From Bacillota bacterium (GTDB lineage Bacteria > Bacillota > Clostridia > Lachnospirales > Lachnospiraceae), in contig JAEZLZ010000024.1 in assembly GCA_023415055.1 (NCBI GenBank), forward strand, positions 1 to 64,000: a stretch of DNA of 64,000 bases. The letters are read 5' to 3'. A program made the translations under genes and the position numbers. This document shows positions 8,007 through 17,179 of the stretch, in pieces (within the stretch, counting starts at the first letter, position 1; each line of letters starts with the position of its first letter). Under the pieces are notes generated by a model. The model was not told the origin of the DNA. It was given only the letters and a program-made list of their open reading frames with translations, and searched no databases.

Positions 8007-8083
8007 GTGTGACTATCAGTCCATAAAGAGACCGATAGCGGTAACCGAGTGAGAACGCGTCTCTGTTGGATTGATAGTCATAC
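8007..8083. repeat. nested palindromic element (possible structured RNA)
   Basis: Bases 8007-8023 pair with 8067-8083 over 17 positions (two G-U in RNA). Inside, AGAGAC 8027-8032 pairs with GTCTCT 8059-8064, and CGGTAACCG forms a small inner palindrome. There is no T run after the outer stem. The shape suits a folded RNA or a decayed palindromic mobile element. I do not recognise it as a named family. Confidence 0.6.
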
Positions 8084-8129
8084 GCTATTCATGTAAATCT
8101 AATATGTGATAAACATCACTAATGTAAAA

Positions 8130-8160
8130 GGGAGCATATCATTTTGGTGTGCTCCCCCTC
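8130..8160. terminator. bidirectional terminator before the mannosidase gene
   Basis: GGGAGCATA (8130-8138) pairs with TGTGCTCCC (8148-8156). On the minus strand a TTTT run follows the stem, serving the mannosidase gene; on the plus strand a pyrimidine-rich tract follows. Confidence 0.75.
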
Positions 8161-8203
8161 TCTTTATTTGCGCGTAATGTTAATAATGCGAACACGCAAA
8201 GTC

Positions 8204-11200
8204 CTAATATTCTATTTTGAAGGTTTTAATTTCATAAGGGTTTATTGTAAACTCTAACACATTCTCACTAAAGGATAATTCCTTTAACTCTTTTTCTTCC
8301 AGATCTACTTCCCAAATTTTCTTTGGTCTAAAATGAGTGGAAAGTCTTACCTTTGTTCTCTGATTAAAGCTTTCAAATAATCTTACGATAGTATCATTTC
8401 CTTCTTCCTGCTCTTTCACAACCTCAACGATTACATTTTCGGCATTCACACTGATCAAGGATAATTTATCTTCTAAGATACCACTATGAGCTTCTTCCAA
8501 TGTAATATGTGGTCTGCAATTTAACTTATAGGCTTCCTCCTGAACATTACCCCTTTGCCATTGTCCCTCGTGGGGAAGCAAGGAGTAGGTAAATTCATGA
8601 TAACCCATATCTGCAGTCGGGTTGGGATATTTCGGTGCTTTTAACAGAGATAAGCTTAAAACACCTTCCTTTACGCTGTAACCATACTTACAATCGTTGA
8701 GTAATGCAACTCCATAGCCATATTCGCTTATATCAGCCCACTTATGTGCACAAACTTCGAATTTAGCGATATCCCAGCTGGTGTTTGTGTTCGAGTCTCT
8801 TTCGAGGTTACCATATTGTATATCATAGGTAGCCCTGTTTCCTTTAATGCTTACAGGGAAGTTAACCTTCAAAAGCACATGAGCTTCTTGCCAATTCACC
8901 TTAGTTTCAAAGTCGATTCGTGCACTGTCATGGTATATGTGGATTAACTGTTCTAGCGTCGAATCCTCATATTTCTTTTCCACTCTTATGGTAGCCTTTA
9001 ATGGACCGGTACTTAGCACTTCAAGCGCAGATATCTCTGTAATGTCATACTGTTTTTCTGTGCAATAGATATCAGTATCCCAAGCCTCCCATGGATTATG
9101 CGGTCGGTCTTCGTAAACAAATAAGGAGTTTGCCTTGGACCCGTCCTTCACAACTTCTCTATTCACTCGTTTATCAAAGATGGAGGTGAGTTCACCTCTC
9201 GAATCAATCATTACTCTTAGGAATTTGTTTTCTACAACAAATTCCTTGCCCTCTCTGCTTTCTACCTGCACGGTAGCCTCCTGAGGTACATTTATTTCTG
9301 ATTTTTCCTTAATATAAAGTACCTTATAACCTTTCGGAGGAAGATCAGTAACATAAGCAACCGCTTTATTATCCTTGATAGGCTGAACGAATAATTCTCT
9401 GCCATCTGCATCAACGAAGGCCTTTCCTTTTAACTCCTCTGTAATTTCAAATACAATATACTCATCTCTTACAAAGGACAATTGGTTAAACACGATCACT
9501 GCGTTTTCTTTCAAAGTAATATTGCTGCTTATTGATTTTAAGGCTGTATTTAATAAATCCTTACCATTCTGAAGCACATTCTCGTATTGTAACCAGGATT
9601 GCTCATAAACCTCTTTGATGGAAGTTCCCGGAATAATATCGTGGAATTGATTTAATAAAATCAGTTCCCAATTATCATTGATTCTCTTTTTATCATATTT
9701 AAATTCCTTGTCCACATATTTAGCCAAAGAACTAAATAGCTCTAAATCTTCATATAAATATTCGCTCATTCTGTTATACTTTTTATTTTTAGCCATAGTA
9801 GTATAAGTCCCTCTATGGAATTCCAGATATAACTCACCCTTCCATTTTGGAAGCCTCTTATAATCCTTGACTCTTTGTTCTAAAGCCTTGAAATAATTAA
9901 TCGCAAATTTGGTTTCGGTTTTCGGACAACCGGGTATGCCCTTGTTCAGCCTGGTGTAATTTTCTAAAACATCCTTTGTTGGTCCGCCGCCACCATCTCC
10001 GTATCCATAGCAAATAAATACTTCATCATTCATTTGCTTTGGCTGATATCTTTCATAGGAGCCTTTTATTTGGGATGGATTGATCTGTGCTTCATATATC
10101 GTTCTATGGCTGCCATTGATCACCTGATCATAATCATTTGTGGTGATAAAGTAAGATAATATTTCTGTTCCATCCAAGCCCTCCCATAAAAAGGTATCAA
10201 AGGGAAGCCGGTTATATTCATTCCAGCTGATTTTTGAGGTTATGAAATAGTCTATTCCAAAGCCTTTTAAAATTTGCGGTAATGCTGCTGAGTATCCAAA
10301 TACATCAGGAAGCCATAAAATTTTACTTTCCGTACCAAACTCATCTCTAAAAAACTTTTTACCATGGAGAAGCTGGCGAACTAAGGACTCTCCGGAGGTG
10401 AGGTTGCAATCTGCTTCAAGATACATGGCACCTTCTGTTTCCCATCTGCCTTCCTTCACTCTTGCTTTTATTTCTGCATAAACCTCTGGCGCTTCTTCCT
10501 TTACAAACTTATATAAAACCGGTTGTGATGCCATAAAAGTATAGCTCGGATACTCCTTCATCAAGCTTAAAGCGGTTGAAAAGCTTCTTACCGCTTTTTC
10601 TCTGGTTTGCTTTAGATCCCAAAGCCAGGCAACATCGATATGCGTATGACCTAAACAAACGACAGTACCCTCATCTACTTTTCCACATTCTCTTTCATAA
10701 AAATGATCTCTTAAATAAGCGATCGATTCCCTTATTGATTTATAATAGCTTTCGGAATATGGCTTTCTTAAATCGATTATTTCACAGATATGTATCAGGT
10801 GGTTAATGATATCGATTCTTTTTTTGTCTTCTGGCTTTAATAATTTTGCAACGTCCAGAGGAACTTTGATATCATAGTATAATTGTTCGGTTATTGCATC
10901 AAACGCTTTGATAAAAACATTAAAATTCGCCTTGCTCTCATTCATGCCGCCATAGCCATGAAAATCAGCACGAAAGTTTTCTCCTGCGATCGCTTCTTTA
11001 CTGATGATGATTTCTCTGTGATTTGTGTCCAGCCCTTGAACTAACTTCCCGTTTAAATAACTTAAAAACTGAGGATTTATGGCATCCCACTGATCCTCTT
11101 TTCCGGTAACCAATTCTAGAACGACATAGTTGCCGTTTAACTCGGAAGGAATAGTAAATTCAGTTTTAAACCAGAACCTTTTATACTTGTCTCCCCAAAC

Positions 11201-11380
11201 ATCATATTGCCCAATTTTAATCCAAGGCTCGCAGGAAGCCTCTGCTTCCTTGAGATCTTTAAAATCGCCTTCTTTATAGTATACGTTATCTACCTTTGTT
11301 CTTTTGCTATAGATCAGTGTCTGAAGATCTTTCAGAAGCTTTTCCGTTCGTTCTACATCAAAGTACAAAATATCACTCAC
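8204..11380 (-). CDS. alpha-mannosidase, glycoside hydrolase family 38
   Basis: A 1058-residue GH38 enzyme that would release alpha-mannose from glycans or mannosides. GHTHIDVAWLWD at 244-255 gives the zinc ligands His245/Asp249, and WLPDVFGYSAALPQIL places the catalytic nucleophile at Asp359. GH38 central helical and C-terminal beta domains follow; length is typical for bacterial GH38. No signal peptide is seen, so it is cytoplasmic and acts on imported oligosaccharides. The start is GTG 11380 with AAAGAGG only 3 bases upstream; the TTG four codons later is less likely. It is a single-gene unit on the minus strand. Confidence 0.95.
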   Translation of the reverse strand: MSDILYFDVERTEKLLKDLQTLIYSKRTKVDNVYYKEGDFKDLKEAEASCEPWIKIGQYDVWGDKYKRFWFKTEFTIPSELNGNYVVLELVTGKEDQWDAINPQFLSYLNGKLVQGLDTNHREIIISKEAIAGENFRADFHGYGGMNESKANFNVFIKAFDAITEQLYYDIKVPLDVAKLLKPEDKKRIDIINHLIHICEIIDLRKPYSESYYKSIRESIAYLRDHFYERECGKVDEGTVVCLGHTHIDVAWLWDLKQTREKAVRSFSTALSLMKEYPSYTFMASQPVLYKFVKEEAPEVYAEIKARVKEGRWETEGAMYLEADCNLTSGESLVRQLLHGKKFFRDEFGTESKILWLPDVFGYSAALPQILKGFGIDYFITSKISWNEYNRLPFDTFLWEGLDGTEILSYFITTNDYDQVINGSHRTIYEAQINPSQIKGSYERYQPKQMNDEVFICYGYGDGGGGPTKDVLENYTRLNKGIPGCPKTETKFAINYFKALEQRVKDYKRLPKWKGELYLEFHRGTYTTMAKNKKYNRMSEYLYEDLELFSSLAKYVDKEFKYDKKRINDNWELILLNQFHDIIPGTSIKEVYEQSWLQYENVLQNGKDLLNTALKSISSNITLKENAVIVFNQLSFVRDEYIVFEITEELKGKAFVDADGRELFVQPIKDNKAVAYVTDLPPKGYKVLYIKEKSEINVPQEATVQVESREGKEFVVENKFLRVMIDSRGELTSIFDKRVNREVVKDGSKANSLFVYEDRPHNPWEAWDTDIYCTEKQYDITEISALEVLSTGPLKATIRVEKKYEDSTLEQLIHIYHDSARIDFETKVNWQEAHVLLKVNFPVSIKGNRATYDIQYGNLERDSNTNTSWDIAKFEVCAHKWADISEYGYGVALLNDCKYGYSVKEGVLSLSLLKAPKYPNPTADMGYHEFTYSLLPHEGQWQRGNVQEEAYKLNCRPHITLEEAHSGILEDKLSLISVNAENVIVEVVKEQEEGNDTIVRLFESFNQRTKVRLSTHFRPKKIWEVDLEEKELKELSFSENVLEFTINPYEIKTFKIEY

Positions 11381-11595
11381 TTTCCTCTTTAATTTATATA
11401 ATTATATAAAATGCATTTCCTAAATTATACAACGAAATAGCTTATATGACCATTCTTAAATATATCAAAGATATTAGAAAAAATATTAATTTCTTGCGAA
11501 TTAATTTATGAAATTATAAGAACAGTAACTATAGTATCGATCGAATAGTATATGTAATATTTACCCAAAGAATATGTAATATTTACCAAACATTC

Positions 11596-11624
11596 TTGTT
11601 ATATATAAGGACGAGTGATATAAT
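11596..11624 (+). promoter_or_regulatory. sigma-A-type promoter of the 5'-nucleotidase gene
   Basis: TTGTTA (11596-11601) and TATAAT (11619-11624) are separated by 17 bases, 37 bases before the start codon. The rest of the 11381-11661 gap is AT-rich with no other gene. Confidence 0.7.
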
Positions 11625-11661
11625 TAGGAAGTAAACTATTTTATTTAAGGAGGTTCTATTT

Positions 11662-13482
11662 ATGAAAAGAATTGGTAAATTGTTTATTTCATTGTCACTG
11701 GTCCTTGTTATGATATTTGGCTTGCTACCGGGGGATTTTGTAGCACTCGCCGCTACTGGGACAAACAGTCATAATATCGTCATTCTCTACACAAATGACG
11801 CACACAATGGTGTAAATCAAGTCAAAGGCCAGGATGGGACTGTCACAAACATCGGTTATGCAGGTGTTGCAGCCTATAAGGACAAAATGGAAAAAGAGTA
11901 TGGTAAGAATTATGTTACATTAGTTGATGCCGGCGACTCAATACAGGGGGATGCGATTGGTACGCTTTCGCAGGGACAGTATCTGGTCGACATAATGAAT
12001 CAGGTCGGCTATGACATCGTTGTACCTGGAAACCATGAGTTTGACTATGGCATGGATCGTATGTTGGAGTTGATGAAGAAGCTTGATGCAAAAGTGATTT
12101 CCAGTAACTTTACTGATTTAAGAACCAAAAAACTTGTTTACAAACCTTATACCATGGTTACCTATGGAAAAGGTGCAAGCGCAACAAAAGTAGCTTTTGT
12201 CGGCGTTACAACACCGGAAGCCTTTACTAAATCCACTCCTGCATACTTCCAGGATGCCAAAGGAAACTTTATCTATGGCTTCAAGGAAGGAAATAGTGGA
12301 AAGGATCTGTATCAGGCAGTTCAGAGTGCAGTTGACGCTGCAAAAAAGAAAGGTGCAGATTATGTTATAGCGGTAGGGCATTTGGGCATTGATGAACAAT
12401 CCGCTCCCTGGCGTTCTACCGATGTGATCAAGAATACCACCGGAATTGACGCTTTTATTGATGGACATTCACACAGCAGTGTTGTGGGTGATCTGGTACA
12501 AAATAAAGATGGTAAAGATGTTGTTCTTACTCAGACCGGAACAAAGCTGGCTTCCATAGGACGCCTGGTGATCAATAGTAATGGCGGTATTACCACTAGT
12601 CTGGTCAAGGGTTATTCAAAGCTTAATTCAGCTACTAGCACCTTTATTGCTGATATCGAAAAGAATTTCGCAGATGATCTGGCAGCAAAGGTAGGAAATA
12701 CTGAGGTTGCACTGACAGTTAATGACCCGGCAACCAATAAACGTATGGTAAGAAGCAGGGAGACGAACCTCGGAGATCTGTGTGCTGACGCTTATCGTTA
12801 TGTTTTGGGCAATGGTAAGTCAGGCGCAGAGAGCGGTCCGGCTGATATCGCTTTTGTAAATGGCGGTGGTATCAGAGCTGATATTAATGCGGGTGACATA
12901 ACCTTCGGTGAAGTCATCGCAGTACATCCCTTCAACAATGTCGGCTGTGTTGTAAAAGCAACCGGTCAGGAGATCCTGGATGCATTGGAAATGGCGGCAA
13001 GCATGGCTCCAAAGGAGAATGGCGGCTTCTTGCAGGTTTCCGGATTAACCTATACGATTGATACTTCTGTAGCATCAACCGTAGTAGTCGATGACAAGAA
13101 GAATTTTGTCAAGGTAGCTGGTGCTTACCGTGTTAAGGATGTTAAAGTTGGTGATGCAGCTCTTGACCTTAGCAAAACCTATACCTTGGCATCACATAAT
13201 TATATGCTGCTCAATGGCGGAGACGGAATTAATATGTTCCGCGATAACGAGGTTGTGGTACAGCCTGTATTATTGGATAATCAGGTATTAATCAGCTATA
13301 TTCAGAAATATCTGAAGGGTGTAGTAGGTAAAGATTATAGTGATCCTTATGGACAGGGCCGAATTCAGATAAAGGATGGAAAGACAGCTTCCGCAACCGT
13401 AGGCTATCTGGCATCCAGAGTGGTGGAATTAGCAACGGGGTGGGGAATCTCCTTAGGCCAACAGTTTGCTGCAAAGGGCTGA
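11662..13482 (+). CDS. secreted 5'-nucleotidase / 2',3'-cyclic phosphodiesterase family protein
   Basis: A 606-residue exported metallophosphatase that would strip phosphate from nucleotides outside the cell. Residues 1-31 form a signal peptide (charged start, hydrophobic core, ALAA end). The metal-binding motifs come in order: YTNDAHNG, DAGDSIQGD, GNHEFDYG, GHLGID and DGHSHSS. The C-terminal 5_nucleotid_C domain has NLGDLCADAYRY, NGGGIRADI and LLNGGDGINMF, which bind the nucleoside. The DAHNG motif has Ala where many UshA proteins have Thr or Val, which is common in Firmicutes. AAGGAGG lies 10 bases before ATG. No cell-wall sorting signal is visible. Confidence 0.95.
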   Translation: MKRIGKLFISLSLVLVMIFGLLPGDFVALAATGTNSHNIVILYTNDAHNGVNQVKGQDGTVTNIGYAGVAAYKDKMEKEYGKNYVTLVDAGDSIQGDAIGTLSQGQYLVDIMNQVGYDIVVPGNHEFDYGMDRMLELMKKLDAKVISSNFTDLRTKKLVYKPYTMVTYGKGASATKVAFVGVTTPEAFTKSTPAYFQDAKGNFIYGFKEGNSGKDLYQAVQSAVDAAKKKGADYVIAVGHLGIDEQSAPWRSTDVIKNTTGIDAFIDGHSHSSVVGDLVQNKDGKDVVLTQTGTKLASIGRLVINSNGGITTSLVKGYSKLNSATSTFIADIEKNFADDLAAKVGNTEVALTVNDPATNKRMVRSRETNLGDLCADAYRYVLGNGKSGAESGPADIAFVNGGGIRADINAGDITFGEVIAVHPFNNVGCVVKATGQEILDALEMAASMAPKENGGFLQVSGLTYTIDTSVASTVVVDDKKNFVKVAGAYRVKDVKVGDAALDLSKTYTLASHNYMLLNGGDGINMFRDNEVVVQPVLLDNQVLISYIQKYLKGVVGKDYSDPYGQGRIQIKDGKTASATVGYLASRVVELATGWGISLGQQFAAKG

Positions 13483-13969
13483 TGAGCAATTTCACCTCGT
13501 AGGTGGGATTTGGATAATGTAAACCAGAAATGCAACTTATGAAATATAATTAATAAGGAGCTGTCACGTTAAGGATTAACCATGGAAGTATAGAAATCGA
13601 CTTCCGATGGTTATAGGTAATGTGACAGCTCCCTTTCATTATATCCCGGATGAAAGAAAACCATCTGCCAAATTTCACAGGTGGTTATTTTATTTAAAAA
13701 TTCATTTATAGCATTATAATTTTATGAGATTATGAACAACGAAGAGGGCTTTAGCACATCCGGTTATGAAAAAGCATTCACAAGGGAGATTTTTATTGAT
13801 TCTGGAGCCGAGAATGCTTGTCAGATAATACAAAATCTGTTAATGATATAGAACTACTTGCGTTTTTGTGATAATATTAGAAGAAACAGGTTAGTACCTA
13901 GTGTTTGCATGCTACCTGTAAGCTCGAATTTATTAACTTTTATATTTTACTAAAGATAGGAGAAATGCT
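13483..13969 (+). other. intergenic region with a nested hairpin and a small unassigned frame
   Basis: After the nested hairpin at 13557-13632 the stretch is AT-rich. A 39-residue open frame at 13732-13851 (MNNEEGFSTSGYEK and on) has no ribosome site and no recognisable family, so I do not call it a gene. The ribosome site of the next gene is near 13958. Confidence 0.5.
13557..13632 (+). terminator. nested double-stem hairpin after the 5'-nucleotidase gene
   Basis: The outer stem 13557-13571/13618-13632 has 15 pairs, and the inner stem 13578-13589/13600-13612 has 12 pairs with one bulge. The tail CCCTTTCATT is only moderately T-rich. It probably ends the 5'-nucleotidase transcript or protects its 3' end. 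Confidence 0.6.
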
Positions 13970-15439
13970 ATGTTTTTTATGAAACAAAGAGGTGACTGTG
14001 AAGAAGCACGATGTATTGTTAACTATGTCAATAGCAAAATGCAGGGAGAAAAAACTACACCACCCGAGATTAACTATGGTTTACATCAAACAGTATATGA
14101 TTTATTTGACCGTTTTTTTAAAAATGAAGAAATGATTTCGATATCTGCAAAGGAATTACTTGGATTGGTTACTCAGATGAGCAGCTATGATGTAAATATG
14201 TCCCAAATATCCTATGATCTTAAGGATTTTTCAAAAGAAATTGCAGAATTGAGTGAATCAAATCTTGCAATTGTAGAAGAGACAACAGCAAGTATGTTTG
14301 TCGTATCAGAATCGGTAAATAATTCCTCCTCCACATTGGAGAAACTTGCCGAGTCATCGGAGAAGTTGCTTGAGAAAAATTATGAAAGTATCCACAAGTT
14401 ATCTGAAATTAATAAACTGAAAGAAAATGTAATGGAAAATTCAACAATCATGAGTGCCAAGATTGATGAATTGGTTGAACTAACCAATAAGGTGAATGAA
14501 ATTGTAAATAGTGTTGGCGCCATTGCTGAGCAGACGAATTTGCTATCCTTGAATGCATCCATTGAAGCAGCAAGAGCCGGAGAAAATGGCAAAGGCTTTG
14601 CGGTTGTAGCTTCTGAAATAAGAAAGCTTTCTGATAATACGAAGAAAAGCTTGGAGGGTATGAGCTCTTTTATGGCCAATATAAAAGAAGCGGCAGTTAA
14701 TGGAAGGGAGAGTATGGTAAATACGATTGAATCTTCCACCGAAATGAGCAGTAAAATAGATGATGTTTTTTCAACTATGCAAAGTAATATGGAATTATTA
14801 AACAAGACGATCGAGGATGTACGAAGCGTAAACAAAACAATGTCCCAGGTAAAAACCTCTACAAATGAGATTAGTATTGCTATGGAAACATCTAGTGCAG
14901 ATGCGGAAAAGCTTAATTTAATGACACAGACGATTTTTAAAGACTCAGAGAAAAGCGCGGAACTGGCAAATCAGATAACACTGATGGATGATAGCTTATC
15001 TGATATTACAAAGAATTTATTTGCTTCCTTGAATGGTGGGGCTCATAACATTACGAATGAGGAATTTATGACCAACATTAAAAAAGCCAGAATAGCTCAT
15101 GAGAATTGGATGACTACATTAAGAGCCATGGTAGAGGAAGGAAAAGCATATCCGCTTCAAACCAATAGTTCAAAGTGTGCCTTTGGACATTTCTATCATA
15201 CTATTTCTGTCGAACATCCTTCGATTAAAGAGGATTGGGATGCAATTGAACAGGTACATAATATGTTCCATGCCTGTGGCCACAATGTTATTGATGCAAT
15301 AAAAAATTCTCAAATATCTGAAGGTCTGAATTATTATGAGGAAGCAGAAAAGCATTCCAAGCATATATTTGAACTGCTGGAAAAGATAGAAAAGGAAGCT
15401 GAAGTGCAAACGAAAAATGGAGTTCAAATAATTGGGTAA
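13970..15439 (+). CDS. soluble methyl-accepting chemotaxis-type protein with C-terminal CZB zinc domain
   Basis: This 489-residue protein has no transmembrane segment, so it would signal from the cytoplasm. The coiled-coil signalling domain covers about 90-340, and the hairpin tip reads AIAEQTNLLSLNASIEAARA with GFAVVASEIRKL after it, the part that binds CheA and CheW. The C-terminal CZB domain (about 375-475) has HENW, CAFGHFYH and HNMFHACGHNV, which provide the His3-Cys zinc site used for sensing zinc or oxidants. AGGAG lies 7 bases before ATG 13970. No chemotaxis genes are adjacent; CZB proteins often work with diguanylate cyclases, and one lies 2 kb downstream. Confidence 0.92.
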   Translation: MFFMKQRGDCEEARCIVNYVNSKMQGEKTTPPEINYGLHQTVYDLFDRFFKNEEMISISAKELLGLVTQMSSYDVNMSQISYDLKDFSKEIAELSESNLAIVEETTASMFVVSESVNNSSSTLEKLAESSEKLLEKNYESIHKLSEINKLKENVMENSTIMSAKIDELVELTNKVNEIVNSVGAIAEQTNLLSLNASIEAARAGENGKGFAVVASEIRKLSDNTKKSLEGMSSFMANIKEAAVNGRESMVNTIESSTEMSSKIDDVFSTMQSNMELLNKTIEDVRSVNKTMSQVKTSTNEISIAMETSSADAEKLNLMTQTIFKDSEKSAELANQITLMDDSLSDITKNLFASLNGGAHNITNEEFMTNIKKARIAHENWMTTLRAMVEEGKAYPLQTNSSKCAFGHFYHTISVEHPSIKEDWDAIEQVHNMFHACGHNVIDAIKNSQISEGLNYYEEAEKHSKHIFELLEKIEKEAEVQTKNGVQIIG

Positions 15440-15537
15440 AGTTGTCTGCAAAATGCCTCGATTCATTAATTTTGATTTGCTCCACTTATGGCAGACAGTT
15501 AGTAGGTGAAAACTGTTATCATAGGAGGAGCATTTTC

Positions 15538-15570
15538 ATGTTCCAGATAACAGGAAATATAACAGTATAG
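15538..15570 (+). CDS. putative 10-residue leader peptide before capA-type gene
   Basis: AGGAGGAGC lies 7 bases before ATG 15538, a near-ideal ribosome site. The frame reads MFQITGNITV and ends at TAG 15568-15570, immediately before the GGGGAGGAG site of the next gene. Ribosomes ending here would land on the next start, which suggests translational coupling. It could also be an accident of a duplicated ribosome site. Confidence 0.4.
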   Translation: MFQITGNITV

Positions 15571-15582
15571 GGGAGGAGAATA

Positions 15583-17001
15583 ATGATGAGACGTGATAAT
15601 TTAGCCAGAATATTATTAGTGATCTATATGATTGCAACCCTTATATTATCTGATCGGGTTCTTTCTGGTTCGGATGTAGTCTTCGCAGCATCCCGGGAAG
15701 CTACGGTAAAACAGAGTGCACAAGCTGTGGAGGCTACGACAGGATCAGCCATAACAAACAAGGGAAACACAAATGCAGAAGTAACCAACCCTCAGGAGGA
15801 GACAAGTACGGAGTATACCGGTAGGATTCTCCTGAAGGAGAATAAAATAAATCTACAGCAGGGCAATACATATCAACTGGAAGCAGCTTTAACCAAAGAG
15901 AACCTGAGTGGAAAGGATCTTCAGTTTGAAAGCAGCAATAAAAAGATTGTCACAGTATCTAAAAAAGGGATCATGAAAGGCATTCATTATGGAACAGCAA
16001 AGGTCACGGTAACGCTCGGAACGGCTCGTGCAGTGTGCAGTGTTACGGTTTCTAAAGATATTACGATTACAGTTAGTGCAGCCGGTGATTGTACCTTATC
16101 CAGTGATATCAAGCAATATGCGGACCGTAGTTTTTTTGCGGTTTATAATAAGCAGAAGAATGATGAGTATTTCTTTCAGAATGTTAAGTCTGTTTTTGAA
16201 AAGGATGATATGACCATTGTGAACTTTGAAGGTACCCTTAGTAGCCGGGGAAAGCGTGTGGAAAAACAATGGGCGTTCCGTGGAAAGCCTTCCTATATCA
16301 ATATCTTGACGAAGGGATCAATTGAGGCTGTTGCATTTGCCAATAATCATGTTAAAGATTACGGCGAAGTCAGCTACACGGATACGATCAAAAGCTTTGA
16401 AAAAGCAAAGATTGCTTACTCATCTTATTCGCAGGTAGAAATCTACGAGACAAAAGGGATTAAAATTGGTATGATATCGATTCAGGAAGTAGGCATAAGT
16501 GATGCTGCAAAGACACTGCGCAGTGCTTTGAAAACAATGAAAAAGAAGCAGCCGGATCTCTTAATCGTCAGCTTTCACTGGGGAATTGAAAGAACCAGTA
16601 AGATCACAGCATCACAGAAGGCATTAAGCCGGATTGCCATTGATGAAGGTGGTGCCGACCTGGTACTGGGACATCACCCCCACGTACTTCAGCCGATTGA
16701 AAAGTATAAAGATGCCTATATTATATATAGTCTGGGGAATTTCTGCTTCGGAGGAAATACAAATCCGCCGGATAAGGATACTATGATCTATCAGCAGACC
16801 TTTACCTTCCATAATGATCAATTAGTAACGGATGATAATATCAAGATCATTCCATGCTCTGTATCTTCAGTCAATTATAAAAATAATTATCAACCGACTC
16901 CCAGTACCGGTAAGGAGAAGATTCGAATTCTGAAGAAAATCAACAGCTATTGCAAAGAGTTTGAATTACGATTTAACCGATACGGCAAATTGATAAAATA
17001 A
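15583..17001 (+). CDS. CapA-family metallophosphatase with N-terminal Big_2 domain
   Basis: A 472-residue exported protein. Residues 1-32 form a signal peptide or anchor. A Big_2 immunoglobulin-like domain covers about 80-160 (ESSNKKIVTVSKKG and GTAKVTV are typical). The CapA/PgsA fold follows with AAGDCTLSSD, VNFEGTLSSRG, FANNHVKDYG, SFHWGIE and GHHPHVLQP, the metal-binding set of the calcineurin-like group. CapA is known from poly-gamma-glutamate capsule systems, but no capB or capC is nearby, so the role may be envelope related and is unknown. The start could be ATG 15583 or 15586. Confidence 0.88.
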   Translation: MMRRDNLARILLVIYMIATLILSDRVLSGSDVVFAASREATVKQSAQAVEATTGSAITNKGNTNAEVTNPQEETSTEYTGRILLKENKINLQQGNTYQLEAALTKENLSGKDLQFESSNKKIVTVSKKGIMKGIHYGTAKVTVTLGTARAVCSVTVSKDITITVSAAGDCTLSSDIKQYADRSFFAVYNKQKNDEYFFQNVKSVFEKDDMTIVNFEGTLSSRGKRVEKQWAFRGKPSYINILTKGSIEAVAFANNHVKDYGEVSYTDTIKSFEKAKIAYSSYSQVEIYETKGIKIGMISIQEVGISDAAKTLRSALKTMKKKQPDLLIVSFHWGIERTSKITASQKALSRIAIDEGGADLVLGHHPHVLQPIEKYKDAYIIYSLGNFCFGGNTNPPDKDTMIYQQTFTFHNDQLVTDDNIKIIPCSVSSVNYKNNYQPTPSTGKEKIRILKKINSYCKEFELRFNRYGKLIK

Positions 17002-17179
17002 GAGGTTGGTTAATCAGGGTATCATGCTATTGTATTATGGAGAGGGAGAAGGCCTTGGGCACATTGATAAAGGTTGCATCCCCTGGTATGCTGTGATATG
17101 ATTTACTAGAATAAAGAAATGATGAATTATCGATACTGTTCGCATAGTTCGGACCTAAGATAACAACGGAGAAAAGCCT

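Noticed and set aside
13732..13851. 39-codon frame MNNEEGFSTSGY and on
   Set aside because: No ribosome site and no recognised family; could be debris, so it is not called as a gene.
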